A DNA stretch of 20,510 nucleotides from an archaeon. GTDB lineage: Archaea > Iainarchaeota > Iainarchaeia > CSSED10-239. A program made the translations under genes and the position numbers. Positions 7,981-13,668 of the stretch are shown one piece after another (the first letter of the stretch is position 1; every line of letters begins with the position of its first letter). The stretch covers positions 1 to 20,510 of the forward strand of contig JAKQTP010000110.1 of the NCBI GenBank assembly GCA_029563035.1. The letters run 5' to 3'. The notes beneath the pieces were generated by a model, which saw only the letters and a program-made list of their open reading frames with translations, did not search any database and was not told the origin of the DNA.

Positions 7981-8301
7981 ATGAAATTTTTATATTTATT
8001 TAGACAAATAGGTACAGATGATTATAAGATAGGAATTTCAAAACATCCTGAAAAGAGAATTTTAGAATTAAACACTGGCAATCCTCAAAAGATGGAATTG
8101 ATTTATAAGTTAGAAACTAAAGTCCCATATAAATTAGAATCTTCTTTACATAAGTTTTTTATTTCTAAGAGATATGAAAAAAGTGAATGGTTTCTATTTA
8201 ATAATGAAGATTTAGATATTTTTAAAAAACAAACCATCTTATTAAATCAAATTTTAAATAATTTAAAGGAAAACAATACTTTTTGTTATAATTTTAAATA
8301 A
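7981..8301 (+). CDS. GIY-YIG-like T5orf172/Mug113 domain protein
   Basis: A 106-residue protein matching the pattern of the T5orf172 (Mug113) domain, a member of the GIY-YIG nuclease superfamily. FLYLFRQIGTDDYKIGISKHPEKRI (residues 3-27) gives the Y...YKIG strands and the downstream Arg, LNTGNPQKMELI follows, and ESSLHKFFISKRYEKSEWFLF supplies the conserved Glu, His and GEWF-like end. Single-domain forms are common in phages. It may act as a nicking or homing enzyme, or have lost catalysis. It starts immediately after the previous stop and ends 39 nt before the next gene. Confidence 0.75.
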   Translation: MKFLYLFRQIGTDDYKIGISKHPEKRILELNTGNPQKMELIYKLETKVPYKLESSLHKFFISKRYEKSEWFLFNNEDLDIFKKQTILLNQILNNLKENNTFCYNFK

Positions 8302-8340
8302 ATTATAACTATTTAATTTAGAACATAAAAAAAATAATCA

Positions 8341-8700
8341 ATGGATTTTGGGGTTAAAGATTACATCGAAATATTTCTTATATTTGCATCTATTATTGCT
8401 TCTTTTATAACATTAAAGAATACGCAAACTAATCAATCAGATAAGATAAAAGATATTGAAGAAAAAATAAAATATCTTGATTTAGAAAGAGGCACAAGTG
8501 ACAAGGAATTATTAACTCTTAAAGGTAAATATGAAAATTTAAATGAAACCTCAAAAGACTCTATTTCTAAATTAGATTTGTCTGTAAAAGATTTAGAAAA
8601 ATGGGTAGAAGAACGTTTAAATAATTTAGAGAGAAAAATTGAAAATAATCACCGAGATATAATTAATAAATTTGAGGAAATACTTAAGAGATTAAAATAA
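8341..8700 (+). CDS. Membrane-anchored coiled-coil protein
   Basis: A 119-residue protein. A hydrophobic N-terminal segment (about residues 7-25, YIEIFLIFASIIASFITL) forms one predicted transmembrane helix. The rest is a long charged helix with heptad-like Leu/Ile spacing (about 35-119), predicted as a coiled coil facing one side of the membrane. This architecture is seen in phage spanin-like or membrane-tether proteins, but no family is recognised. It is the last gene of the left operon; the next gene has its own promoter. Confidence 0.65.
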   Translation: MDFGVKDYIEIFLIFASIIASFITLKNTQTNQSDKIKDIEEKIKYLDLERGTSDKELLTLKGKYENLNETSKDSISKLDLSVKDLEKWVEERLNNLERKIENNHRDIINKFEEILKRLK

Positions 8701-8713
8701 TCTCTTTTCCTTC

Positions 8714-8767
8714 TTGAAAATCAACATTTTATAAAATTGTTTTAATTATAATAAAATTATATATTTG
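8714..8767 (+). promoter_or_regulatory. Bacteroidota-type promoter with upstream element
   Basis: TTG at 8737-8739, a 20-nt spacer, then TATATTTG at 8760-8767, matching the Bacteroidota -33/-7 consensus (TTG, TAnnTTTG). A TTGAAAATCAA element begins at 8714, exactly 23 nt before the -33 TTG, as in the other promoters of this window. It drives the accessory gene starting at 8795. Confidence 0.8.
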
Positions 8768-8794
8768 TATATAATTAAAAACAAACACAATGAA

Positions 8795-9088
8795 ATGAAA
8801 ATTGTAGTAAATGAAATCTTTGGTGTATTTGAAAAGTTTAAAAGTGGACAATGTTCTTATGACAGGGCTTTAGAAGATGCTTCTAAAATTATGTGGATGA
8901 AAGATTGGGTTGATAAAACCTCACAAGTTAAATATGAAAACTCATTCAATGAAAAAAGTGATGAGTGGATTGAAATTGAAGGTATCGGTAAATTTAAAGG
9001 TTTAAAAATTGTTTCAGAACAACACGATGAATTGAATGAGATTACTATTAATCTTAAATATGATGTGTGGGACAAAAATGTTTTATAA
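8795..9088 (+). CDS. Small unknown accessory protein
   Basis: A 97-residue acidic protein starting with MKIVVNEIFGVFEKF. A longer reading from a TTG at 8765 is unlikely because that triplet lies inside the -7 box of the promoter; the ATG at 8795 is about 27 nt downstream. No motif is recognised. The N-terminal half is helical and the second half beta-like, with a short repeated acidic pattern. Its stop codon forms the first bases of a TAACGG repeat-like element. It looks like an accessory or anti-host gene. Confidence 0.7.
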   Translation: MKIVVNEIFGVFEKFKSGQCSYDRALEDASKIMWMKDWVDKTSQVKYENSFNEKSDEWIEIEGIGKFKGLKIVSEQHDELNEITINLKYDVWDKNVL

Positions 9089-9112
9089 CGGTTCTCAGCT
9101 TTGCGTTAGTGC
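9086..9112 (+). repeat. Stop-associated TAAC..TTcTCAGCT element, copy 1
   Basis: The element begins with the stop codon of the preceding gene (TAACGGTTCTCAGCT, then TTGCGTTAGTG). It contains the inverted pair TAACG/CGTTA around a 13-nt loop and is more GC-rich than its surroundings. A diverged copy with the same position relative to a stop codon lies at 16314. Confidence 0.5.
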
Positions 9113-9168
9113 CGTAATTAAAAAACTAATGCTCACTTATAAACAAAAGTAAAATAGAACTACAAAAC

Positions 9169-9222
9169 ATGACTAAAGAACAAATGCAGGCATTACGCAA
9201 AGCCATTGCTATGTACTATTAA
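9169..9222 (+). CDS. Possible 17-aa peptide
   Basis: ATG followed by 17 codons, MTKEQMQALRKAIAMYY, then TAA. It lies between two accessory genes and ends 10 nt before the next ATG. The amphipathic helical composition and the A-rich leader (TACAAAAC) are suggestive, but the ORF is very short and could be chance or a leader peptide. Confidence 0.25.
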   Translation: MTKEQMQALRKAIAMYY

Positions 9223-9232
9223 ATTTAGAACA

Positions 9233-9478
9233 ATGAAAAAAGATTTCAAATTAACAGGGTTGAGCCGTTCACAGTCATTTACCTGTGAACCTTTGCAAAA
9301 TGAAAATATCTTTTGGGCAAAAAACGGATTGGGATTAAAAAAGTTTAATGAGTTGTGGAATTATTGCAAAGGCAACTGGTCTGATAAAAAGATTGCCGAA
9401 ATAGAACACGATGGATATTTTGAAGACGGCACACCTAAAAACCCTGTTGTCGTTGGTATTCGTGAGGTGTCTGCTTAA
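9233..9478 (+). CDS. Small unknown accessory protein
   Basis: An 81-residue protein, taking the ATG at 9233 (MKKDFKLTGLSRSQSF) over an upstream TTG at 9206, which lies within the small ORF at 9169. Its base composition is visibly less AT-rich than that of the replication genes. Content is mixed: NELWNYCKGNWSDKKIAEIEHDGYFEDGT, with aromatic and acidic residues and no known domain. A TAACGG element follows the stop. Recent acquisition is possible. Confidence 0.65.
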   Translation: MKKDFKLTGLSRSQSFTCEPLQNENIFWAKNGLGLKKFNELWNYCKGNWSDKKIAEIEHDGYFEDGTPKNPVVVGIREVSA

Positions 9479-9485
9479 TGGCACA

Positions 9486-9507
9486 TAACGGTTACGTTTT
9501 TTAACCG
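9486..9507 (+). repeat. TAACGGTT hairpin between accessory genes
   Basis: TAACGGTTACG followed by a T-run and AACCG gives a short stem, CGGTT/AACCG (9489-9507). It shares its TAACGGTT start with the element at 9086. It may be a weak terminator or part of a repeat family that flanks cassette-like genes. Confidence 0.4.
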
Positions 9508-9534
9508 ATTTTAAAACACTTAAATTAAAAATAT

Positions 9535-9783
9535 ATGACAGCAAATGAATGGCTTGGAGTAATGAAACAAGCACAAGACTTCCCAAAAGGAATGGAAAAA
9601 CTGATAGTTAAATACGGAGAAATGCTTATTACAGAACACGAAAGTAAGGTTAAAAAATTAACTATACCCGATGTTAGTGGTCTAGCTTGCAAATGTGGCA
9701 ACATGACTTTCACACATAGACACAGTAACTGGATAGAGTGTGCAGCTTGCAATAAAATACAGGTTTTTCAAGCTTGCCGCTAA
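9535..9783 (+). CDS. Small zinc-ribbon protein
   Basis: An 82-residue protein. The N-terminal half is helical and charged (MTANEWLGVMKQAQDFPKG...). The C-terminal half carries CKCGN near residues 52-56 and CAACNK near 70-75, a CxC...CxxC zinc ribbon with THRH between, and a final Cys. It resembles small phage zinc-ribbon proteins of unknown role. Composition is less AT-rich than the left operon, as for the neighbour at 9233. Confidence 0.7.
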   Translation: MTANEWLGVMKQAQDFPKGMEKLIVKYGEMLITEHESKVKKLTIPDVSGLACKCGNMTFTHRHSNWIECAACNKIQVFQACR

Positions 9784-9843
9784 CAGAAGTGGCTGATTGT
9801 AAGAGCTTCTGAATATTTATATATAAAGTAAAAAATAAAAATT

Positions 9844-10053
9844 ATGGGTTGGAAATCAACAATTGAAATAACAAGAAAAGAGGCGATTCAAGCGATTATA
9901 TCATCACTTGATAAGACACCTTATGATGAAATGACCAATGAACAATTAGAAGATATGATGTATCAATTAGATATTGGTGATGATGTGGATAAACCTTATT
10001 ATGGGTATAATTTCACCATTCGTAATAGTGAGGGTGAAATAGACAATTCATAA
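9844..10053 (+). CDS. Conserved small phage protein (MGWKSTIEITRKEA type)
   Basis: A 69-residue acidic protein opening MGWKSTIEITRKEAIQAI and ending with DIGDDVDKPYYGYNFTIRN. I recognise this as a widespread small phage/bacterial hypothetical family in which a MGWK...ITR..A start and a G.GDD...PY.G.NF.I end are conserved; no function is known to me. A weak promoter-like arrangement (TTG, 20 nt, TATATAAA) precedes it at about 9795-9825, but the -7 box is poor. Confidence 0.75.
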   Translation: MGWKSTIEITRKEAIQAIISSLDKTPYDEMTNEQLEDMMYQLDIGDDVDKPYYGYNFTIRNSEGEIDNS

Positions 10054-10121
10054 AATTTTAATATTGAATATAACAATTCGAAAGAAAATACAGGTTTTCT
10101 CTTAATTAAAGTAATAAAAGT

Positions 10122-10349
10122 ATGAATATATTTAAAAGTAAAATTAAAAAACTAACATTGAAGATAACGGAAGAAAACTTGCATTTTCTTGATATTAACG
10201 AGTGTAACTCTGAATATTATTTGGAAAAGTTATTTGCTTGGCAAGATGAATATAGTTGGGTAGAATGGCAAGAATTTAAAGATAGTTGGACTTATTGTGA
10301 ACGATGTGAAGGATATAGCGAAGGTGGCTGTATCTGTTATGCTCGCTAA
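10122..10349 (+). CDS. Small Cys-rich unknown protein
   Basis: A 75-residue protein with a basic helical N-terminus and a tryptophan- and acid-rich middle (LFAWQDEYSWVEWQEFKDSW). The C-terminus is CERCEGYSEGGCIC, probably binding a zinc ion. Not recognised. It is preceded by 68 nt of AT-rich intergenic DNA and followed by about 210 nt that hold the next promoter. Confidence 0.65.
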   Translation: MNIFKSKIKKLTLKITEENLHFLDINECNSEYYLEKLFAWQDEYSWVEWQEFKDSWTYCERCEGYSEGGCICYAR

Positions 10350-10483
10350 CTAATAATGATGATTAGACAAGCAAAAGGTGTCGATAAATAGAAAACCAAT
10401 AGAGTATTCAACAATAAAGAAAAATAGATGTAATATATAATTAAAAATAATTTTCTTTTTAAAAATTGTATAACTTTAATAAA

Positions 10484-10531
10484 ATCAACAATTTGTATAA
10501 TTGGTATTCTCAGATTTTTATTGTATATTTG
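10484..10531 (+). promoter_or_regulatory. Bacteroidota-type promoter
   Basis: TTG at 10501-10503, a 20-nt spacer, then TATATTTG at 10524-10531. ATCAA, the right half of the upstream element, begins at 10484, 17 nt before the TTG as in the promoters at 8714 and 15715; the left half is degenerate here. It drives the genes at 10564 and 10879. Confidence 0.78.
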
Positions 10532-10563
10532 TATATAAATAATAACAATTAAAAGTAATCATT

Positions 10564-10860
10564 ATGCAACCAAAACAAATTAACACACCAAGACAATCAA
10601 GAGCTAATATAGCACGTCTTAAAGTTGAATTAGGAAGAGGTATTGTCACTCTAGAGTTTATGAAAAAAGACCTTTCTAGAAGAAGGGTAATTGGGACAAG
10701 AGATTTAAACCATATTCCATTAGAACATCATCCAAAAGGTGCAGTAAATAAAAATGGCGATTCTCGAAAAGTAAGTACAGATACTTTGGCATTATTTGAT
10801 TTACAAAAAGGTTCTTGGATTAGTTTAAAGACAAATTCTATTACCGAAATATTCTGTTAA
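10564..10860 (+). CDS. SH3-like beta-barrel protein, DUF2693-like
   Basis: A 98-residue basic protein. The core reads GIVTLEFMKKDLSRRRVIGTRDLNHIP, then ALFDLQKGSWISLKTNSITEI. It resembles the DUF2693-type family of small phage and bacterial proteins, where a V.F.KKDG..R...GT..L..IP segment is followed by ..FDLEK..WR.FR.DSI. The fold is expected to be a small SH3-like barrel; molecular function is unknown. It starts about 33 nt after the promoter and precedes a second small barrel-like gene by 18 nt. Confidence 0.75.
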   Translation: MQPKQINTPRQSRANIARLKVELGRGIVTLEFMKKDLSRRRVIGTRDLNHIPLEHHPKGAVNKNGDSRKVSTDTLALFDLQKGSWISLKTNSITEIFC

Positions 10861-10878
10861 TTTAAAAAAAATATACTT

Positions 10879-11061
10879 ATGCAAGATTTAATAGGAAAAA
10901 GAATCAAATTATTATCAATGATGAATGACCAAAAACCAATAGAAGTTGGCTCAGAGGGCATAGTTACAAATATAGGTTTTGGCGTTATTAATGTCAAGTG
11001 GGATAACGGAAGAAACTTAGGTTTAATAGAAGGAGTTGACGTCTATGAAGTTTTAGATTAA
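10879..11061 (+). CDS. DUF4314-like small protein
   Basis: A 60-residue protein: IGKRIKLLSMMNDQKPIEVGSEGIV, then VKWDNGRNLGLIEGVDVYEVL. This closely follows the DUF4314 pattern (GKRI.L..M.....P...G..G.V, then V.WDNG..L.LI.G.D..EV), a small beta domain common in phages and mobile elements with no known activity. Its stop overlaps the stop of the convergent minus-strand gene by 4 nt, and no terminator hairpin is visible there. Confidence 0.85.
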   Translation: MQDLIGKRIKLLSMMNDQKPIEVGSEGIVTNIGFGVINVKWDNGRNLGLIEGVDVYEVLD

Positions 11062-11576
11062 ACAAGAGATTTTTCTTTCTTATTATATTTTTTTCCTCTC
11101 CACTTATACTTAACCTTTCTACAAATACGGTCAGCTACATAAGAGGCTACCATTGCGTCGGGCTTACACCTAACATTATAACCAAGTGCTTGGCACCATC
11201 CCATCGCAGAAGCTAAAACTTTATTTGAGTTATAAATTGGGTCAGGATTTAAATCTAAATCTAGATAATCGATTCTCTTAATTTTATTTTCTTTCATAGA
11301 TTCGGCTAAACCTACAGATAATTCAACTTCTTTCCATAATTTAGAAAAACGGTCTCTTATCTTTGGAAATTCTAATTTAGAATAAATAATATGGCCTCCT
11401 CTATTTCCATAATGAAGAGCAATAACTAATCCATAAATGGTTGAATGACCTGTATTTTGTGAATCACAACCAACTAATACTTCTGTATCATCTATAATCT
11501 TTTCATTAAGATATGAGATAACATCTGGTATTAATGTTCCTTGTAATGTTCTGAATTCTAACTCTCTTAATTCCAT
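11058..11576 (-). CDS. RNase H-like YkuK/DUF458 family protein
   Basis: A 172-residue protein. The N-terminal part has EVLVGCDSQNTGHSTIYGLVIALHYGNRGGHIIY (about 32-65), where the Asp of CDSQN matches the first acidic residue of an RNase H-like fold. DYLDLDLNPDPIYNSNKVL (about 103-121) and a C-terminal GYNVRCKPDAMVASYVADRICRK follow. This order is that of the YkuK (DUF458) family. The C-terminal tail is strongly basic. It lies downstream of the tRNA array on the same strand, so an RNA-related role is attractive but unproven. Confidence 0.85.
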   Translation of the reverse strand: MELRELEFRTLQGTLIPDVISYLNEKIIDDTEVLVGCDSQNTGHSTIYGLVIALHYGNRGGHIIYSKLEFPKIRDRFSKLWKEVELSVGLAESMKENKIKRIDYLDLDLNPDPIYNSNKVLASAMGWCQALGYNVRCKPDAMVASYVADRICRKVKYKWRGKKYNKKEKSLV

Positions 11577-11631
11577 GATTAATTTGATTTAAATTTTAAG
11601 ATATTTGGGATTCTTATTCTTAAATAGTTTG

Positions 11632-11712
11632 TGCCTCAGGCAAGATTCGAACTCACATTTTCAGCTCCAATTACAATATTTATGATTCGTATTCATAGTT
11701 GGCTACAAAGGC
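11632..11712 (-). tRNA. tRNA-Arg(ACG)-like, atypical: D arm missing or displaced
   Basis: The acceptor halves GCCTTTG and CTGAGGC pair with one mismatch. A normal T arm (GTGAG, TTCGAAT, CTTGC) is present, as is an anticodon arm TATGA-ATACGAA-TCATA giving anticodon ACG. Only 8 nt separate the acceptor from the anticodon stem, so there is no D arm in the usual place. A 24-nt segment containing GTAATTGGAGC lies 3' of the anticodon arm. It could be an unusual functional tRNA or a decayed one. Confidence 0.5.
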
Positions 11713-11719
11713 ATTTCTT

Positions 11720-12394
11720 TTAGAGGTAATTATATTTTAATTTACTCATTAATTCTTTATCTAAATTAGAGTTTATATAATTAATTATCTCTGGCTTATT
11801 CTTATAATATATTCTCCATTTATCATTTAAATAAAAATCTCTAGCAGAATTTAAATTTCTAGAATTATCTAATGTTCTTTCTTCATAATTCTTAAATTTA
11901 AGTACTTTAAATTGATTAAATTTATTTCTAATAATAAGTTCTGTTTCTCTTATTAAGTCCTCGTATCTTAAATATATGGTACCTTTAGAAGATATATTCG
12001 GTAGTATATCTAAATAAGAATTATTTTTAATGTTCCATAACTCTATAGGGTTATTAAAATATGTTTGATTATAATTTTCAAATTCAAATGTAGGTCATTT
12101 ATTATATAAAAAATCCTCAAATTTTTCTTCTTGTTTATTATGATAAGGTTTTAACCAAGTAGATATTAACCAACTATAAGGGTTCTTAAAAATAACAACA
12201 GATAGATGATTTTCTATTAAAGATATTTCTTGAGGTATAATACAATGTTTCCAAGAAATATATTTTAAATCAGGATTTCTAATAACATCTTCCTCATTAT
12301 ATCTCTCTAAATAATTAGAAAAGTTTAATTCTATTAATTTCTCAAGATAATTACTGCCACAATTTCTTTCACTAAAAACTTTGTATTTTATCAT
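11720..12394 (-). pseudogene. Sulfotransferase-like gene interrupted by TGA at codon 100
   Basis: Reads MIKYKVFSERNCGSNYLEKLI..., resembling the GER..GTNYLE nucleotide-loop start of sulfotransferase-like proteins. VVIFKNPYSWLISTW near residue 75 matches the second PAPS-site (3'-phosphate) motif (R/K)NPY.W. An in-frame TGA at 12095-12097 follows LYNK. The frame then continues without another stop for 124 codons (PTFEFENYNQTY ... ELMSKLKYNYL) to TAA at 11720. A single TGG-to-TGA change explains the break. It lies between two tRNA genes, a frequent insertion site for passengers. TGA is used as a normal stop elsewhere in the window, so recoding is unlikely. Confidence 0.6.
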
Positions 12395-12413
12395 TAAAAT
12401 TAAATAGTTGTTG

Positions 12414-12490
12414 TGGTCCCGACAGGATTCGAACCTGCATGTAACCAATTACGGTTTCAATTCGTTATGAGCGAAAGCCGTTACAGGACC
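12414..12490 (-). tRNA. tRNA(CAT)-like, atypical D-arm position
   Basis: A perfect 7-bp acceptor (GGTCCTG/CGGGACC with one G-U), discriminator A, and T arm GCAGG-TTCGAAT-CCTGT. The anticodon arm TTTCG-CTCATAA-CGAAT has anticodon CAT. Only 7 nt (TAACGGC) lie between acceptor and anticodon arm. A 21-nt stretch containing GTAATTGG follows the anticodon arm. TAAC in the 5' linker can pair with GTTA in that stretch. It could be Met, fMet or Ile (lysidine) type. Confidence 0.6.
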
Positions 12491-12505
12491 ATAAATGTAA
12501 AAGAG

Positions 12506-12588
12506 TACCGATAATAGGATTTGAACCTATGAAAACTAATGTTAACTCCTTATGAGAGAGTCTTCTTTGACCTCTTGAATATATCGGT
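12506..12588 (-). tRNA. tRNA(CAT), long variable region
   Basis: Acceptor ACCGATA/TATCGGT with discriminator A, D arm TTC-AAGAGGTCAAA-GAA, anticodon arm ACTCT-CTCATAA-GGAGT (anticodon CAT), and T arm ATAGG-TTCAAAT-CCTAT. The variable region is 14 nt and holds a possible 3-bp stem (AAC/GTT), unusual for Met or Ile isotypes. A normal D arm distinguishes it from the neighbouring CAT gene. Confidence 0.85.
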
Positions 12589-12600
12589 ATATTAAAATTG

Positions 12601-12673
12601 TTACCCTGTTTGGAATCGAACCAAAATTTCTTCTGTCAAAGAGAAGTATAATAAGCCATTATATCACAAGGCA
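12601..12673 (-). tRNA. tRNA-Gln(TTG)
   Basis: A full cloverleaf: acceptor TGCCTTG/CAGGGTA, discriminator A, anticodon arm CTTCT-CTTTGAC-AGAAG (TTG), T arm TTTGG-TTCGATT-CCAAA, and a 4-nt variable loop. Confidence 0.92.
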
Positions 12674-12684
12674 ATAAAAATGTG

Positions 12685-12755
12685 AACACCTAGAAAGATT
12701 CGAACTTTCACTATCACTTTAGAAGAGTTATATGCTTCCATTACATTATAGGTGC
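12685..12755 (-). tRNA. tRNA-Arg(TCT)
   Basis: Acceptor GCACCTA/TAGGTGT (G-U at the first pair), D arm ATG...CAT, anticodon loop CTTCTAA (TCT) on a stem with one A-G mismatch, and T arm GAAAG-TTCGAAT-CTTTC. It reads AGA, a common codon in this AT-rich genome. Confidence 0.88.
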
Positions 12756-12767
12756 TTTAAAAAAATG

Positions 12768-12845
12768 TAGTGTTAAAGGGATTCGAACCCTTATTCTCAA
12801 CCAATTACCTTCGTCGTGCGTATCAGGCACGCTGGTTATAACACT
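12768..12845 (-). tRNA. tRNA-Ile(GAT)-like, atypical D-arm position
   Basis: A perfect acceptor AGTGTTA/TAACACT, discriminator A, and a perfect T arm AAGGG-TTCGAAT-CCCTT. The anticodon arm CGTGC-CTGATAC-GCACG is also perfect, with anticodon GAT. The 5' linker is only 7 nt (TAACCAG). After the anticodon arm come 22 nt including GTAATTGGTT. AACCA of the 5' linker is exactly complementary to TGGTT, so the D-stem equivalent would enclose the anticodon arm. All other helices are intact, arguing against decay. Confidence 0.65.
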
Positions 12846-12857
12846 ATTTTATTATTG

Positions 12858-12931
12858 TGGGAAAATTAGGATTCGAACCTAAACTAATTGCTTCACAAAC
12901 AATCGTGCTTTACCATTACACTATAAACCCC
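12858..12931 (-). tRNA. tRNA-His(GTG) with U-U mismatches in the acceptor
   Basis: D arm GTG...CAC, anticodon arm ATTGT-TTGTGAA-GCAAT (GTG), T arm TTAGG-TTCGAAT-CCTAA, and the extra 5' G of His tRNAs. The acceptor pairs GGG with CCC and A with T at the base, but has three consecutive U-U oppositions (positions 4-6). It may be partly disabled or tolerate a weak stem. Confidence 0.8.
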
Positions 12932-12945
12932 ATGTAGAAAAATTG

Positions 12946-13018
12946 AGCTCTTAATCAGAATTGAACTGATATCCTTTGATTACAAAACAAAAATAATAAA
13001 CCTTTATACTATAAGAGC
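12946..13018 (-). tRNA. tRNA-Thr(TGT)
   Basis: Acceptor GCTCTTA/TAAGAGC, T arm ATCAG-TTCAATT-CTGAT, and anticodon loop TTTGTAA (TGT) closed by TTTG/CAAA with a U-U at the loop-closing position. The D arm is weakly paired but contains GG. Confidence 0.85.
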
Positions 13019-13023
13019 GAAAG

Positions 13024-13205
13024 CTGAAGAGGATGGATTCGAACCACCACGGTGAGATTCAATAATAAACATTTAAAAACAAGTGGTCAACCCTTCAAGT
13101 TTGAACGTTCTGAAAACTTAATATTCATTATCTATTTCTTTATCACCAACCCTTAGACAGAGGGCCGAGTCTGCCGAGGCAATAAAGCCATTCCAACACT
13201 CTTCA
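13024..13205 (-). tRNA. Unusually long tRNA-like gene (about 180 nt)
   Basis: The 3' end has a clear T arm (GGTGG-TTCGAAT-CCATC) and acceptor strand CTCTTCA. Two possible 5' acceptor strands exist: TGAAGAG starting at 13205 (perfect pairing) and TGAAGGG starting at 13097 (one G-U), both preceded by T. The distal one is followed by a Leu-tRNA-like D arm (TGTTGGAATGGC...GCC). It is also followed by a GC-rich arm with the loop CTGTCTA, identical to the Asp loop at 13794. The isotype cannot be assigned. Confidence 0.5.
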
Positions 13206-13212
13206 ATAATTG

Positions 13213-13284
13213 TAGCCCCTACCGGAATTGAACCGATGTCAATGGTATGTAACACCACCGCTCTACCACCTAAGCTAAAGGGCT
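13213..13284 (-). tRNA. tRNA-Val(TAC)
   Basis: A full cloverleaf: acceptor AGCCCTT/AGGGGCT, discriminator A, D arm AGCTTAGGTGGTAGAGC, anticodon arm GTGGT-GTTACAT-ACCAT (TAC), and T arm ATCGG-TTCAATT-CCGGT. Confidence 0.93.
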
Positions 13285-13288
13285 AAAT

Positions 13289-13346
13289 AAAATATTTATC
13301 AGTAATTCTGAGATTAAATCTGTGCATGACACTTAATAAATATTTT
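13289..13346 (-). ncRNA. 58-nt structured element closed by an 11-bp stem
   Basis: AAAATATTTAT and ATAAATATTTT are perfect inverted repeats enclosing 36 nt. On the minus strand the interior contains three small inverted repeats in a row: GTG-TCATG-CAC, AGATT-T-AATCT and CAG-AATTA-CTG. The result is a miniature cloverleaf-like outline. It fills the spacer between tRNA-Val and tRNA-Ala, leaving 4 and 2 nt. It could be a processing signal, a tRNA remnant or a small RNA. Confidence 0.4.
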
Positions 13347-13348
13347 TG

Positions 13349-13421
13349 TGGAGATAACAGAATTTGAATCCGTATTAATCGGGCGCAAGCCGACCGTAAT
13401 TGCCATTTATACTATACCCCC
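13349..13421 (-). tRNA. tRNA-Ala(TGC)
   Basis: Acceptor GGGGGTA/TATCTCC (two G-U), discriminator A, D arm GTA...TAC, anticodon arm GTCGG-CTTGCGC-CCGAT (TGC), T arm ACGGA-TTCAAAT-TCTGT, and a 4-nt variable loop. Confidence 0.9.
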
Positions 13422-13431
13422 ATTTTATTTG

Positions 13432-13504
13432 AGCAAGTGAAAGGAATCGAACCTTCATCCTATGGGTGGAAGCCATATATAATTAACCATTATACGACAC
13501 TTGC
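13432..13504 (-). tRNA. tRNA-Gly(TCC)
   Basis: Acceptor GCAAGTG/CACTTGC, discriminator T as usual for Gly, anticodon arm TATGG-CTTCCAC-CCATA (TCC), T arm with TTCGATT loop, and a D loop containing ATGGTTAA. Confidence 0.93.
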
Positions 13505-13559
13505 AATTTTTGTCTGGTTTTTTATTTAATAGGAAACCAAACTTTAAAACCTAATTGTG

Positions 13560-13632
13560 TAGCCCTACACAGATTCGAACTGAAATTTTTCGACTGAAAA
13601 CCGAATGTCCTTAACCATTAGACGATAGGGCC
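13560..13632 (-). tRNA. tRNA-Glu(TTC), copy 1
   Basis: Acceptor GGCCCTA/TAGGGCT, D arm GTC...GAC, anticodon arm TTCGG-TTTTCAG-TCGAA (TTC), and T loop TTCGAAT. A short inverted repeat (GGTTT/AAACC, about 13516-13539) lies in the spacer before the neighbouring tRNA-Gly. Confidence 0.9.
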
Positions 13633-13668
13633 ATTTTAATTATTTATCATCGTATCTTATTTTTAATG

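Noticed and set aside
9086..9112. Integron attC site
   Set aside because: The short TAACG/CGTTA inverted pair is suggestive, but the full R and L box pairs of attC and any integrase gene are absent in this window.
9795..9825. Promoter before the gene at 9844
   Set aside because: TTG and a 20-nt spacer are present, but the -7 box (TATATAAA) lacks TTTG, so I mention it only within the gene entry.
12095..12097. TGA recoded as tryptophan in this phage
   Set aside because: TGA serves as the ordinary stop of several intact genes (for example at 7143, 7637 and 17584), and no Trp tRNA with a TCA anticodon was found in the array.
12095..12448. Intact 117-aa gene starting within the CAT tRNA
   Set aside because: The upstream start would read through the tRNA(CAT) gene. 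The protein-like region starts at MIKYKVF (12394) and continues past the TGA, so it is better described as an interrupted gene.
13024..13205. Group I intron in a tRNA
   Set aside because: The extra segment is only about 100 nt and I see none of the P, Q, R and S core elements of group I introns.
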